A DNA stretch of 64,000 bases. Origin: Ilex aquifolium. Lineage: Eukaryota; Streptophyta; Magnoliopsida; Aquifoliales; Aquifoliaceae. Under the pieces are notes generated by a model. It searched no databases. It was not told where the DNA came from and saw only the letters and a program-made list of their open reading frames with translations. Shown piece after piece: positions 23,459 through 35,198 of this stretch (the first letter of the stretch is position 1; each line of letters opens with the position of its first letter). The DNA lies in assembly GCA_951799425.1 (NCBI GenBank), contig OX637409.1, positions 22,164,501 to 22,228,500 of the forward strand, in the 5' to 3' direction. Both the position numbers and the translations under genes were made by a program.

Positions 23459-26400
23459 ACTTGTCTGCCAATGTTAAGTTAATTTGATTGAAAAAACTTC
23501 ACTACTTAAACTATGTGATATGCAATAAGAATAATGAGACATTCACACAACTATATATGAGCAAAAACATGAGATATTAAAAAGTATAACATAAGGCGAG
23601 ATGAATTCGTATTAACCTGTTCAATTTTTTCCAAGACCAAGCAACATAAGTTAAAGTCATATGTAGCAAAATAACAATAGAATAAGACTTAGATGCTTAA
23701 TCAAAAGACATAGAATTGTACAAATACATAAACAGTCACAGGCTTATACTCATTCTGCAAAATTTTATAAGCACACAATTTTCTTATACCTGTAATTAGT
23801 AGAAAACATAAGGTGTTCAGTGATATGAAAATCAACCTAAACCACCACTGTTGGGATTAACAAATGCATCAATATATGTAAAGCCTTACACCTGCAGAGC
23901 ATTTGCTATAAACTTAATACAGAGCTCATATCTCGCTGATTCCTTATTACTGATTCAAAAGACTGGAAACAAAGGGTCATGAAATAAGGGCTTAAATAGT
24001 AATAGTGTTGTGAGCACTTTTTATCCCCATCACGTAATAGAATGTTATCCAGAATAAAAAAGACAAAAAAAAAACTTACACAGAAGAACAGGAATGTTGG
24101 CACTTATGCAACAAAATCAGAAACAGGTAGTAGTAAGTTATGAAATATTTTAATGAAAAATATAATCAATAAAATTAATGTCTAACTTGGTCCAACAAAA
24201 TCATCATCCATTTATTTTCAAAATAGAATATGGATAGAAAAATAATCCCATAACCTAGTTCCCCACTATTGACAAACCTGTGTTTTGTACATATACACAA
24301 TATAGCATACCCTCATTTTTTCTATATCTGTCATATCACATATCAAGGTAAGATTAAACTTTGATATAAAAACTAATATTTGCACATGCGAACTAATTTG
24401 GAGGTCCATTACTCCAGCCTCCACCAAAAGACAATATAGGCTAGTGGTAGTTAGCTAGAATTCAAATGGGTCTAGCTTTGAACTACCAAGTTATGTGCTA
24501 CATCACATTGGAGTTCACAAAATCTTAAGACAAACACGTGGAAACTTATATTTGCAATGGGCAAAACATGTAATATTCAACTTCGAGTTCATATCTAAGA
24601 TCTTTGGCCCTCTGAAATAATGTGTCAGTGTGATGCAGTGTCAGTCTACTTGTGTGCACAAGGAATGAGATCAGCCACTTAAAGAATTTTCATCAAACAA
24701 CTTATAGCATATAAGAGTAACAATTGAATATTGAACTAAAATGAATTGAATAGGCACACACATACACAGAGTACCTAGAGCAAATCATTCACATTTAGTA
24801 ATGCAGTAGTAGATCAAAATCATACCCAAAATATCCATGATAAATGAAAACTCAAATGACCCTAATTAGGTAAATGGAAACCAAATCTCAACCCCAATGA
24901 AAACTCTAAAAATACATGCATCTCATGTATCTTTGTGGAGGCAAGACAAATCCCCAACCTTAAGATCCAGCATAGCTAATGAGGAGGAAAAAATACCTGC
25001 AAGACAATGTCTAGTAAAATTAAAATACACCTGACCAAGATGCAATGGAAAAAAGAATATGACGGAAATAAGGTGTGGAAGGGATTTTGAAGTTAGCCAC
25101 TTGAATCTATTCGAAAGAACCTAAATAATAAGATCGGAGAAACATTGCTCTCGAGCAGGTACAACAAAAAGAATGACCAATTGTTCTAACGCAGAGAACC
25201 ACTTTCCCAACACCAGAAGCTGCCAAAAATTAGCCATATATGCCACATGAAGACCAAAACTTCTCAAGCACATTAAACAAAAAATAGACTTCAAAGTGAT
25301 CTCATTCCCATGTTATAATGTTTGAAAGTGCAATGTATGTGCAAAACCCATCCATCAAAATGAGCTTCAAAAATTAATGGGTAATTAATTGTATCCCATG
25401 ACCATACACCACCCTCGCCAACATAGCTTGTTCATGAGGTAAAAAGAAGTCATTGGACAAACTCTCAAGCTTTTTAGCTCCGCTAAAATCCCTTTTGTAC
25501 TATCTCAAAGAGGAAAGCATTGCATATCACTCCTACTTGCTTAGTTGTTATGTGTAGAAATTTTCGAAGTCAAGTTGGTGATGTTAAGATCAGTAAATTT
25601 TTAATATGAAATTCTTAATCAAGTAGCAATCGCAAGTACCACTCTTTTGTAATTTCAGTTAACTAAGAAATATGTCACTTGGAAAGATATAGTTGAAAAC
25701 AAATATTAAATCAGAGAAATATAAGCTAAAAAAATCTTAGTAACAACAATAAACTTGTACCATGCATATCTATGAGGAGTAGAACATGCAAAAGATTCCC
25801 ACAGTAATAATGAAACCAATGAAACAACACATTAAACTTATCAAATGCCAAACAAAAAATTAATGAACAAAATTGGACAAAACTCGATAAACTCGGTTCA
25901 TATACTGTCAATCATTGCATTCAATTGTTAATCAAAGAGAAACAGCATGACCAAAATCTTGATCGATTAAAAGCATTCTACCCAAATAATCTAACTTGCT
26001 CCGTAAAACCACATGAGTTATGGTAATAAAAAGTTTCTGCAAACTATTTCCATATAATAGGACAATTAAGAAACCAAAATTATTAAAAATGCTGCTTAGA
26101 AATAGTAAAGCTTAAGAACTATATATAATCAAACTCAACTTTAGTGCATAACTTTCACTCAAGTTCTCAACAGTCAAAAACCCCATTTTTTTTTAATCCA
26201 CTAATGCACACACACATCGATATAAGAGTTTAACCCAAACACAAAATCGGTTCTTCACAACTTTGCCAATCAAATGGAAATGGGTTCCACTATTTATATC
26301 AAATTCGGATATTCTTTCTTGCTTGGTGAACTGAGAATGTTAGGTTCTGAATAATATCGGATTCAAGAGACAATTTCTTAACACCATTGCGGTGGGGATA

Positions 26401-26731
26401 GAAACATTAGGATCTTTCTTTTGCTGATTTTAATTTCTATACAAAATAGGTATGGTTCCAAAAGAAATGAAACTTGGGCAAACATTCAGAACCTCCACCA
26501 GCTACATTCAGCAAAGCAAAAGACAATACTATATCTAACACCATTGTTGCCAACTTGCAAGCCATCATAGCTCTTAAATAGTTCTAATAAACAAATAAAA
26601 AAAAAAAGAACATAAGAGGTAAGGTAAGAAATAACCACACCAACAATTTATGCAACATAGTGAACTAACTCTTCAGTATGGACTTTAGAACCTCTAGTGC
26701 CATAAAGTATGGACTGCCCCAAAAGAACTTG

Positions 26732-28438
26732 TGTCACGCCCCGATTTTTTTTCTTTTCCAAAAAAAATAACCGAGCGTGATTTAATAATAAAATTACACC
26801 CAACTTACGATAACCTTTTTTTTTTTTATTATTATTATTATATTCCACGTACAAGTACATAATTTTCACATGATCATCTTGATAAAAGGAAATAATAATA
26901 GCAGTCTTTATTCGTTATCCTTTCAGCCTATCCTCTGGCCCGACTTCATATTTCTGAAAAAAAAATGTTAGATAGGGATGAGCTCACCAGCTCAGTAGGA
27001 TAACGTTTATCAATGACTACCAAGGTTTTAAAATAATGCATAATATAATTAAATAACGGATAAATGCAGGAATATAGCAACGTAATGAATCAAATAAATA
27101 AATAAATTTCAGCACATATCGATCATATTAATCCGTCAATTTTCTGGTCCATGGATGAACCGCCTCCGGAGAAAACTTTGGGGTCTTGCACCCTAGGGAA
27201 ACCCAATGCCCTTCTTGCTTTTCTGGAAACACCAATACCGGAAGTTATGTGGTGCCACACAGGCTACCACGGCAACCGATATTACTAACCAGTGAACCCA
27301 AGGACTAGTAGGAATCCTGTGGATCCTTTCAAGGATCGCACCTCTACTAACCCTCTGCCCTCGATTATGTGCATTCATAATAATTTTATCAAAATCACAA
27401 GATAAAATCATATCGTAGTCAGACCCAACAGAAAACCAAACATTAAATAATAAAACATTTGTTATGCAACGTGGTTTCGCAAGATAATTAGGATCTCGAT
27501 ATAAATTACAACATGTACATGATCACGATTTATTTATAAAATCCCAGTTTGACCCTATGCTTAAAACGATATAATAAGTTATCATAAAAAAAATAGATTT
27601 AATATGGAGCTCCCAAATATGCATGAAATGCATCAATGACAGTAAAAGATAAAAGAAACCCTACCTCTGTCTTGACTTCTACTCGATACCGTGTACTGTG
27701 ACAAAGTTACCAACATAATATTTTAGAATAACAATAAGTAATAAGAAGCTAATAATTATAGACTAAACAAAGAATCTTACCAACAGAAAAATTTTACTCA
27801 AAAGCGGTCAACAAAATTTGGACCCCTTTCCTTTCTTCTCTCTCTCCCTCTTCCTCTCTCTTTCTTCCTTTCTGCCGTGCCTGTTGCTTGGCCTAGACTT
27901 GGCTATTTATAGCCAAGATTTACTTGGTCCCCAAGCTTGTTATGGACACTTGTCCACTTTACTTACTTTTCTTCATTATTTTTTTCTCCTTGTTACACGT
28001 TTCAGGATTTTTGGCTAACTCAAATCTTAAAGTATCAAATCTTTGAAATTCTCCTAATCTTGCAAATCTTGCAAGGACATCCGAATCTTGCAAATCTTGC
28101 AAGAACATCTCTGTAATAGCATAATTGTCCTTTTACACTCATAATATATATATATATATTCCTGTGCATGTCCTGTAACACTTAGATATATATATATTTA
28201 TTCATTCATTACGTACATAAATATATAGACATGTTTATTTATTATATTATTACAGAACTTGACCTAACTTATAGTTATTTGACTCGTTTTCACACGAAGA
28301 GTCTATATTTGAGGTTCATTTGTTCATAAAAAGTTATTAGTTATTTATTTATATACAAAAATAAATTTCAATTATATAAAATCATAATTGATGACCTAAT
28401 TAACGTGTGAACACTTAATTTATATACGAGTCGTCACA
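26732..28438 (-). mobile_element. 1.7-kb solo LTR with acttg target duplication
   Basis: Plus-strand ends are tgtcacgccccga and tatacgagtcgtcaca. Read on minus this is a tgtgacga...gggcgtgaca LTR, a common plant Gypsy type. Perfect duplications acttg lie at 26727-26731 and 28439-28443. A minus-strand TATA (ctataaatag, about 27903-27912) supports minus orientation. No retrotransposon genes remain; class is inferred from the termini. Confidence 0.88.
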
Positions 28439-29905
28439 ACTTGTCCCCTGAAAAATCAACAAATTAGCAAACTCCCCATTAGCAATCTCAACCCCATATC
28501 ATAGAAAGTTGACATTCAACGAAAGGCCACCCACATATACACACATGCTGCTTGTATATTTACTATAATCATAGGTCAAGAAAGGTTGAATACCCACACC
28601 CCATCCCAGACCCCGACACACACACACACACACACACATAGAGATTAACACTCCTCATACACAAAGCTATAGTATACCCCAACCACATTTGTTTTTCTTT
28701 GCTCGAGCATGAATGACAAAGCTATATTATACCCCATACACCCCAGAAACAGTTTAAATCCTCAACATATTGACCCCCAAGTATTGCAGCAAGCAAATCT
28801 CACCAATTATTGAACCAAAACACATCTAAACATGCTAAATTTTATCAAAATCCAAATTCATCTCGAAATTCCACAAATCAACCTAAATTCAACATGCCCT
28901 ATTCAAATTGACTTCCAAAAATTAATGTATAAACAAACCAACACAAATTAATCAAAAAACCTATTTTTTCCTCAAAGAAAACGAACTCATAAACAGCCAC
29001 CCAGTCCATAACAACCACCCAGATGATGGGGTTGGGTTTGTGGCAGAAGACGGTGACAGAGCTGCAGGGTAAAAGTAGGAGTGGAGAAGACATAGAAAGG
29101 GAGATACATGGCATTCCTTGTAACGGACTTGCTGGCTGTCTGGTTGCTGGAGACCCCATCAACTCCCTTCTATCTCTTTCCCATGCCCCTCTCTCTCCCC
29201 CCCAATATATTAGATCCTTTCAGACATTTTCTCAAACAACTTGCGATCAAGCCCAAAAAATTGAAAATTGGAAACTGGAAATTGAAAAAAATTATAATCT
29301 TTACTCAAATAAAAAAATAAAAATAAAAAAAACAAACTCAATTGTGCTACTTGATCACAATTTGGGGGGGATGGGGAGTATTATGTGTGTGTGTGTGTGA
29401 GGCAGAGGACGGAAAGAGGGGAGGGTGCGAGAGAGAGAGAGACAGTGAGAAATCGAGTAAGGTTTGATGGTGAAGGGTTTGAGGGAGATAATCTGGGGGA
29501 AGGGGTGTCTGTGTGTGAGGGGGTGTCTGTGTGTGAAGCAGGGGATGGGGAAGAGAGAGGAGGGGATTACAGTACCTTGGTGGTGGAGTTGTGGCTCTAG
29601 CGGTGGTGCTGTGGCGCTTCGTGTGTCTATGGCGAGAGAAAGAGAGAGAGAGAGACAGTGTTTGTGTATGTGTGTGTGACGGTGTGCTGGGGGGAGAGAG
29701 TGAGAGAAGGGAGGTGATGGGCGTGCCATTGAATGAATTGATTTGAGTGGGAGGTGGCATCGTGATTGAGGTTGGTCTGAGTTTGAAAAAAAATATGAGT
29801 GGAAAGAGATGATTTTGGGGGGAAATGAAAAGTATATTAATGGTCATTGGATGAATTGATTTGAGACCGTTGGACGTTGAAGCCGCCCTGTTTTATATTA
29901 TAGAT

Positions 29906-31630
29906 TATACTATCTACTTTAGCTAACCACTTTTTCAAATTCACTCGAACAACGCTATCTATTTTAGCTAGTCACTTCAACTAACTTTCACTACCTATTA
30001 ATTATTTAAATCTAAACTACTATGTAGTATGTCATGTCATCACCATATTGATGACATCACATGCTCACGTGTTACGCCACGTCATCAAAATATTATACTA
30101 TGGTTTATGTGTTTTTCTTTGTGGTTGAATCTATCTTTGCATAGAGAGTCCAACAGTGATATCAACAGACAGATGGATTCTAATGTGCTATGGATTCTAA
30201 CGTCCAACAGTATATGGAATGCCCAATGATTCTAAGTTGCAATGTATATGGAATGCCCAACAGTATATGGATTCTAAGCTGCATTGTTGTTGTGGTGCAC
30301 TGTTGCTGGGTGAGAGTGAATGAATTAATGAGTAAAATTACACTATGCATTTGGTGAGGGAGTTGTGGTGGTGGCAGACATGCTGTTTGGGACAGTGGAG
30401 TTTGATAGCAATAAGTGGAGATGTAAGGATATGGTGGTAGCTTCTGGTAGTACAGCAAACCAATGATCATACAACAACAAATCATACCAGCAAACCAAAA
30501 TGAACAAAAGGAACAATTCAATATCAAATTTCATCCAGCAAAAAATCCAAATCAGAAAACCCAATAATCATCCAGTAAATACCATCCAGCAAACTCAATG
30601 ATCATACAGCAAACTCAAGATTCCGAAAACCCAGCAAACTCAATTCAAACCAAAGCAAACTCAATTCAAAAAATCCAATTCAGAAAACCCAATTCAATAT
30701 CATACCAAAACAATGTAAGAATCCTAATTCAATTCAAACCAAAGCCCATGAACATCCATCAAAAAATCAAACAGAACAGAGAGATATATATACATACACG
30801 CATACAACGATATATATACATAGCAGAGAGAGAGAGAGAATGTACATAGCCATTGATACCTGTTTTGATCGATTCGCGTTGCAGAGAGTCTGAGAGAAAG
30901 AGGAGGCAGCAGTAACCAAGGATCTTCAGGGTGCAATGCGAAGGGATTTCTGGATTCGACTTCGATCGATGGTCTGAGATCGATTGTTGCCTCCTGTCTG
31001 CCTCTGTGTGCCTCTGGTGTGGAGAAAACTCGGAGATGAGCTTTGTGTATGGAGAAGAGGCGACAAAACACAGAACCGCAGAAGTCGATTTGGGGCAAAA
31101 ACAGCAATCGATCGATGGTGGTCTGATCGATGGTCTGATCGAGTTCGATCAATGGTCTGAGATCGATTGTGGCTTCAAGGATGCTCGATGAAGAGTTCGA
31201 TCGATTGTGGTCTGATCGAGTTCAAGGTGGTCTGATCGAGTTCGATCGATTGTGGCTTCAAGGAGGCGAGAGTGTTTGAGAGAAAGGAGGAGGCAGAGAG
31301 AGGCAGGAAGAGGCGAGAAGAGAGAATTTGGCAGTACCTGGCGACTGGCGTTGGTGACTCCGGTGGGTGGCGCTGGTGGTTTCGGCTCTAGTGGGTCTGT
31401 CTCTCTTGGTGGCTTACAAAGTGAGAAGAGAGAGAGAGAGAAAGACAGGAACTGAGCGAGAGGTGAGAGAGGAGAGAGTACGTATGGGTACTGATTTTGA
31501 AAAATAATTTGAGTGAGAGAGGGATGAGTTTAGGGGGGAAATTGAAGAAAAGGTTTGTAGCCGTTAGATTAGATGAAATGATTTGAGGCCGTTAGATGTT
31601 GAAGCCGCCCTGTTTTATATTATAGATATT
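29906..31630. other. Gene-free repeat region with a second member of the dispersed family
   Basis: The right part (about 31325-31625) resembles 29570-29905 throughout: a cagtacct(t/g)g block, GA-rich tracts, then gatgttgaagccgccctg and tattatagat. This makes it a second family member. The left part holds repeated ccagcaaa(c/a)... and aattcaa motifs (30480-30740). I see no gene. Confidence 0.5.
30955..31260. repeat. GATCGATGGTCTGA degenerate tandem repeat
   Basis: Units of the form (a)tcgatcgatggtctgatcga and gagttcgatcgattgtgg recur about ten times with changes and internal palindromes. The short frames across it are not genes. Confidence 0.75.
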
Positions 31631-31753
31631 CTATTTATTTATTAGATATTATGTACACTTATTTTACATAAATATTCATTTACTTTTTCAATCCTTTTAC
31701 TTTGCTGTCATATCATACATAAAAAAAAAAAAAAGAATGAAGTCTATCACTTT

Positions 31754-32263
31754 TGATGATACACAAAATTGACTATGCACGATCAAATCAGTCGAATGTG
31801 TGATGTAAAATAATTAATAGTAAAAGACAAAGATTTGGTGGTTGGACCTAGGTGACTTAACCATTAAAGACGACAATGGTGGCTGGAGAACTTTATTAAT
31901 GGGAGAATAAAGTAATAAGTGAGAGAGAGAAAGAAAGAGAGCAAGAGTAAGCTCAATGTGTAGTGTATGTGAGATACTCCAATGTGTAAGGGGCTTACAA
32001 TTTATAGGCACATACCTCTAATTGATGGGGTGACGTGAACGTCATGCTACTAGTCTTCTGGGAAAGGATAGCTATAAATTAAAGATAGGCGCTATATTGG
32101 AGTAATGATTATCCCGATAATTACTGTCCCACGTGTGTTAACCTTCCTGAGTCTCTTAAATTTTGAATTAGACTAAAACTATGAACTGAACCTGATATGT
32201 CTTTTAACTATTTGGACTTAACCCACGAATTGGGCCTGAGCCCAATTAGAACTAGGCTCGTCA
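31754..32263 (-). mobile_element. Solo LTR, sister of that at 52168
   Basis: Ends are tgatgatacacaaaattg and actaggctcgtca. The flanks acttt (31749-31753) and acttc (32264-32268) form a 5-bp duplication with one mismatch. It aligns with the 52168-52701 LTR over its length, including gagagagagagaaag, gcttacaatttata and gacgtgaa blocks. A minus-strand TATA (tataaattgtaag) indicates minus orientation. Confidence 0.8.
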
Positions 32264-32855
32264 ACTTCTACTTTTTATCGGTCTATTTTCTCATCGACTC
32301 AAACACATCATAAACCGTAGGCGTAGGCTGAATCAAGTTAAATAGTATGCAGACCGTAATGATCTCATATTGCATTTTGTAAACCAATTTGATCAATGCA
32401 TCGAAACATATACCTGGGTTGGCATAAGCATGTACACGAAAAGCTGGGATTGAGGGTGACCCAGGACTGAGGTGTTCAAGACTAATGATTCGTGGTTGAT
32501 ACTAAGAGGATCTCCAACAGATATTCTAAAACACATAAAAATTTTAAATTTTAGCTATTTAGCCTAAAAATTTCATTTTAATAGATTATCTTTAAAATAT
32601 TTAAAATAATATTTTGTTACAGTGATATTCTATATTTAGAGTATCACTATAGCAATATTTAAATTTTTTTTATAATATTTTTTTTCTCTTCCTCTCATTT
32701 CTTCCATTCTCTCTCTCTCTCTCTTTCTCCCTTTCATTATTCCCAAAAAAAATTAATACCAAAGGTATGAGAAATAATATTAAAAAGAGTAGTTAAAAAT
32801 ATAAAAAATTTAGAGTGTGTATTGAAAAAATGAATAGCTAAAATAGAAAATATAA

Positions 32856-34327
32856 GGGTAAATTACACTGACACCCCCTGACTTTTTGATTTATTACACG
32901 GACACCCCCTGACTTTTGACAAATGACACTAAGACCCCAATAGTTAGACGGAGTTAACTCCCCTAATAAAAAGACAATTTTGCCCCTATGTTTAACCCAA
33001 CCCAAACCCAAACCTTTGCCCCTCTGTTCATCGGTCTTCTCTCTCTCCCCCTCAGCCATCTCTGTGTGTACGTGTGTGTATATATATATATCAACTTTGA
33101 GTGTCTTGTGCAAAGATGAAGACTTACGATTGAAACTGCTTTTAGATGGATGCATCCCGCCATTACTGACACTTTTGAAGTCGGAGTCAACTGAGGCAAG
33201 GAAGGCAGCAGCAGAAGCAATATATGAAGTTTCATCTGGTGGACTTCAGATGATCACGTGGGTGTAAAAATATTTGTCACAGAAGGTGTAGTACCAACCT
33301 TATGGGAGCAGCTCAATCGAAAAAACAAGCAGGACAAAGTGGTAGAAGGGTTTGTCACTGGAGCTTTGAGAAATCTTTGCGGTGACAAAGAGGGGTACTG
33401 GAGGGCAACACTCGATGCCGGAGGAGTAGATATCATTTTGGGGCTATATATATATATATATACACACACATACATGCATTCATATATACATACACACAGA
33501 CACCACCCAATACCCGGCCCCTAATACCCAGCAATGCAACCACACCACCCCCACCCAGCCCCCATCTCTCTCTCTCCCTCTCTCTCTCTTCGGCGATATA
33601 GCAGACCGGACCCCCAATCGCAACAATGGAGTCATTAGTACCCATTACCGGCACCATTGCCGAAGACCCAATTGCAACAATGGAGTCCACCATCAACACA
33701 TCCATCGGCTGGAATCTCACCAGAGATAAAGAGACCCATCAACACCACCACCTCAACCATCCAAAATCACCCATTAGGATTTGCGATCTTTACCTCAAAT
33801 CTTCTTTCTCTCTCAACGAAATAAACCATCCAAAATCACCCATTAGGGTTCTGTACATGTTCATTCTTGACAAAACTGTGTGTGTGTGTGGGGGGGGGTG
33901 ATCTGTTGCAACGGTGAATGTCGGTGGTGGTCGGTGGTGGCATTTTTGGTTTAAATGTAAATGTGAAATATAACATTTAATTCAACATTTAATTTTAGTT
34001 TAAATGTAAATGTGAAATATAACATTTAAGTTTAGATTAAATGAGAAAATTTTAGTTTATATATGAAATATAAAATAGAGAAATGATAAGTGAGAGATTG
34101 ATAAATTTTTGGGGTAAGGACATATATTTGGAGGGCATTTTTGGTATTTTAGGAATTAATATCGATGACATCAGCTTTGACCGTTAGTCATTCTAACGTC
34201 TGTTAGTTAGAAGGGGTGTGACTGTTATAAGTTTTAAATGTTAGGGGAGTTCGGTGTCATTTGTCAAAAGTCAGGGGGTGTCCGTGTAATAAACCAAAAA
34301 GTCAGGGGGTGTAAGTGTAATTTACCC
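32856..34327. mobile_element. Pack-MULE-like element carrying a gene fragment
   Basis: Terminal inverted repeats of about 90 bases start gggtaaattacactgacac on the left and, inverted, gggtaaattacacttacac on the right; both continue with cagggggtgt-type blocks. Flanks aaaatataa (32847-32855) and aaaatatta (34328-34336) are a 9-bp duplication with one mismatch, the Mutator signature. No transposase. The inside carries a piece of a host armadillo-repeat gene (33089-33444), then TA, CA, CT and GT simple repeats (33445-33900). Confidence 0.85.
33089..33444 (+). pseudogene. Captured fragment of a CSI (cellulose-synthase-interactive) armadillo gene
   Basis: The plus strand encodes about 118 residues of armadillo-type sequence: VLCKDEDLRLK, DGCIPPLLTLLKSEST, EARKAAAEAIYEVSSGG, then in another frame FVTEGVVPTLWEQLN, DKVVEGFVTGALRNLCGD and AGGVDII. 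These match my memory of the C2/armadillo proteins of the CSI1/POM2 family, which link cellulose synthase to microtubules. One missing base near 33246 (ggacttcagatga) shifts the frame and creates a stop in the first frame. There is no start, no promoter and no C2 domain, so it is a non-functional fragment. It is enclosed by the Pack-MULE repeats. Confidence 0.75.
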
Positions 34328-34789
34328 AAAATATTATTTTTTGAGTTGCTAAAATAGATTTTGTTGTTGACGATGCTCTAATATCACTGGTTTATTATTT
34401 CCTTAGGAGGTTATGTTATTTTTGAATTCGTATTAAGGACTAGACAATTTAAATTCAATAACTTTATATTGAATTCATGTCGTGTTAACTTATCAAAATG
34501 AGAGGTTAATGGTTGGTTTAATAACCACCATTTTCAGTAATAAACCTTAAAATTACAAGTTTGAACCTTATCGTCCCCGCTCTTGTAATAATGTCTAACT
34601 AACAAAAAACTTATCATATTGAAATATGCTATAAGATAATATGCTAATAAACTAAAAAGTTGCCATATCAAAAAATAATTTTTTGATATAATGACGAATT
34701 TTATGATTTAATCGAATCATACAACTTAACCTCTAAAACTCAAAATTGCAATGAGACGGATTTAGAATTGATCCATAAATTTTAGTATG

Positions 34790-35093
34790 GGTTAATAATA
34801 TTTTTAGTCCTTAAAATATGTGTATTTTGTTATTTTGATATTTATTATATTAATTTTATCAATTTAATCACTAAAATATTTAATTTATATTTAAATGGTC
34901 TCTAACCAGACGTGTCATTCTTTTACACAGTGTCATATGATCGACACGTGATCATTTATGTCAAAAATTTAACGGACCGTTTGTGTAAAAATTATTTAAA
35001 CACGTATTAAATATTTTATGGATCGATAAAATTAATACATTGCGGTCTAAACTGATAAGACCTGCATAATTTAGGGACTTAAAATGTTATTAA
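34790..35093. mobile_element. MITE just upstream of PRORP
   Basis: Ends gggttaataatatttttagtcc and, inverted, gcttaataacattttaagtcc are imperfect terminal inverted repeats around 260 AT-rich bases. It ends about 105 bases before the PRORP start codon, so it may contribute to the promoter. Family is not assigned. The DNA between 34391 and 34789 shows no gene. Confidence 0.55.
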
Positions 35094-35198
35094 GCTATTT
35101 TAGAACCAATACTCAGCATACTGGGACAGAGGTAACTATTTATAGAGCTAGGGTTTTTGCCCCAACCTCCCCAAATCCGAACCCTCCACAGTCTCACC

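Larger units (their letters stand above)
21465..29905. other. Gene-free repeat region, possibly one large dispersed element
   Basis: Opens with tactagtaattgtccgtgcc and closes with gccgccctgttttatattat, termini that recur in shorter relatives at 31590-31625, 61007-61135 and 61867-62006. A SINE (23132-23458) and a 1.7-kb solo LTR (26732-28438) are inserted in it. The stretches 21465-23131, 23474-26726 and 28444-29880 show no exon I can recognise. Simple repeats include (CA)n near 28618 and GT/GA-rich DNA at 29380-29700. Whether the two ends belong to one element is inference. Confidence 0.4.
32508..34390. mobile_element. Older MITE interrupted by the Pack-MULE
   Basis: The left part (32508-32855) begins aggatctccaacagatatt. 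The right part (34328-34385) ends in ttgttgttgacgatgctct, which inverted gives agagcatcgtcaacaac. The two look like imperfect terminal inverted repeats of one MITE that the 32856-34327 element split. Confidence 0.45.

Noticed and set aside
29347..29847. Long Pro/His/Ser/Thr-rich frames on the minus strand and Gly/Arg-rich frames on plus
   Set aside because: Composition effect of GT and GA repeats; no conserved motif.
33433..33901. Frames downstream of the CSI fragment in the Pack-MULE
   Set aside because: Mainly simple-repeat sequence; no continuation of the armadillo protein could be read.
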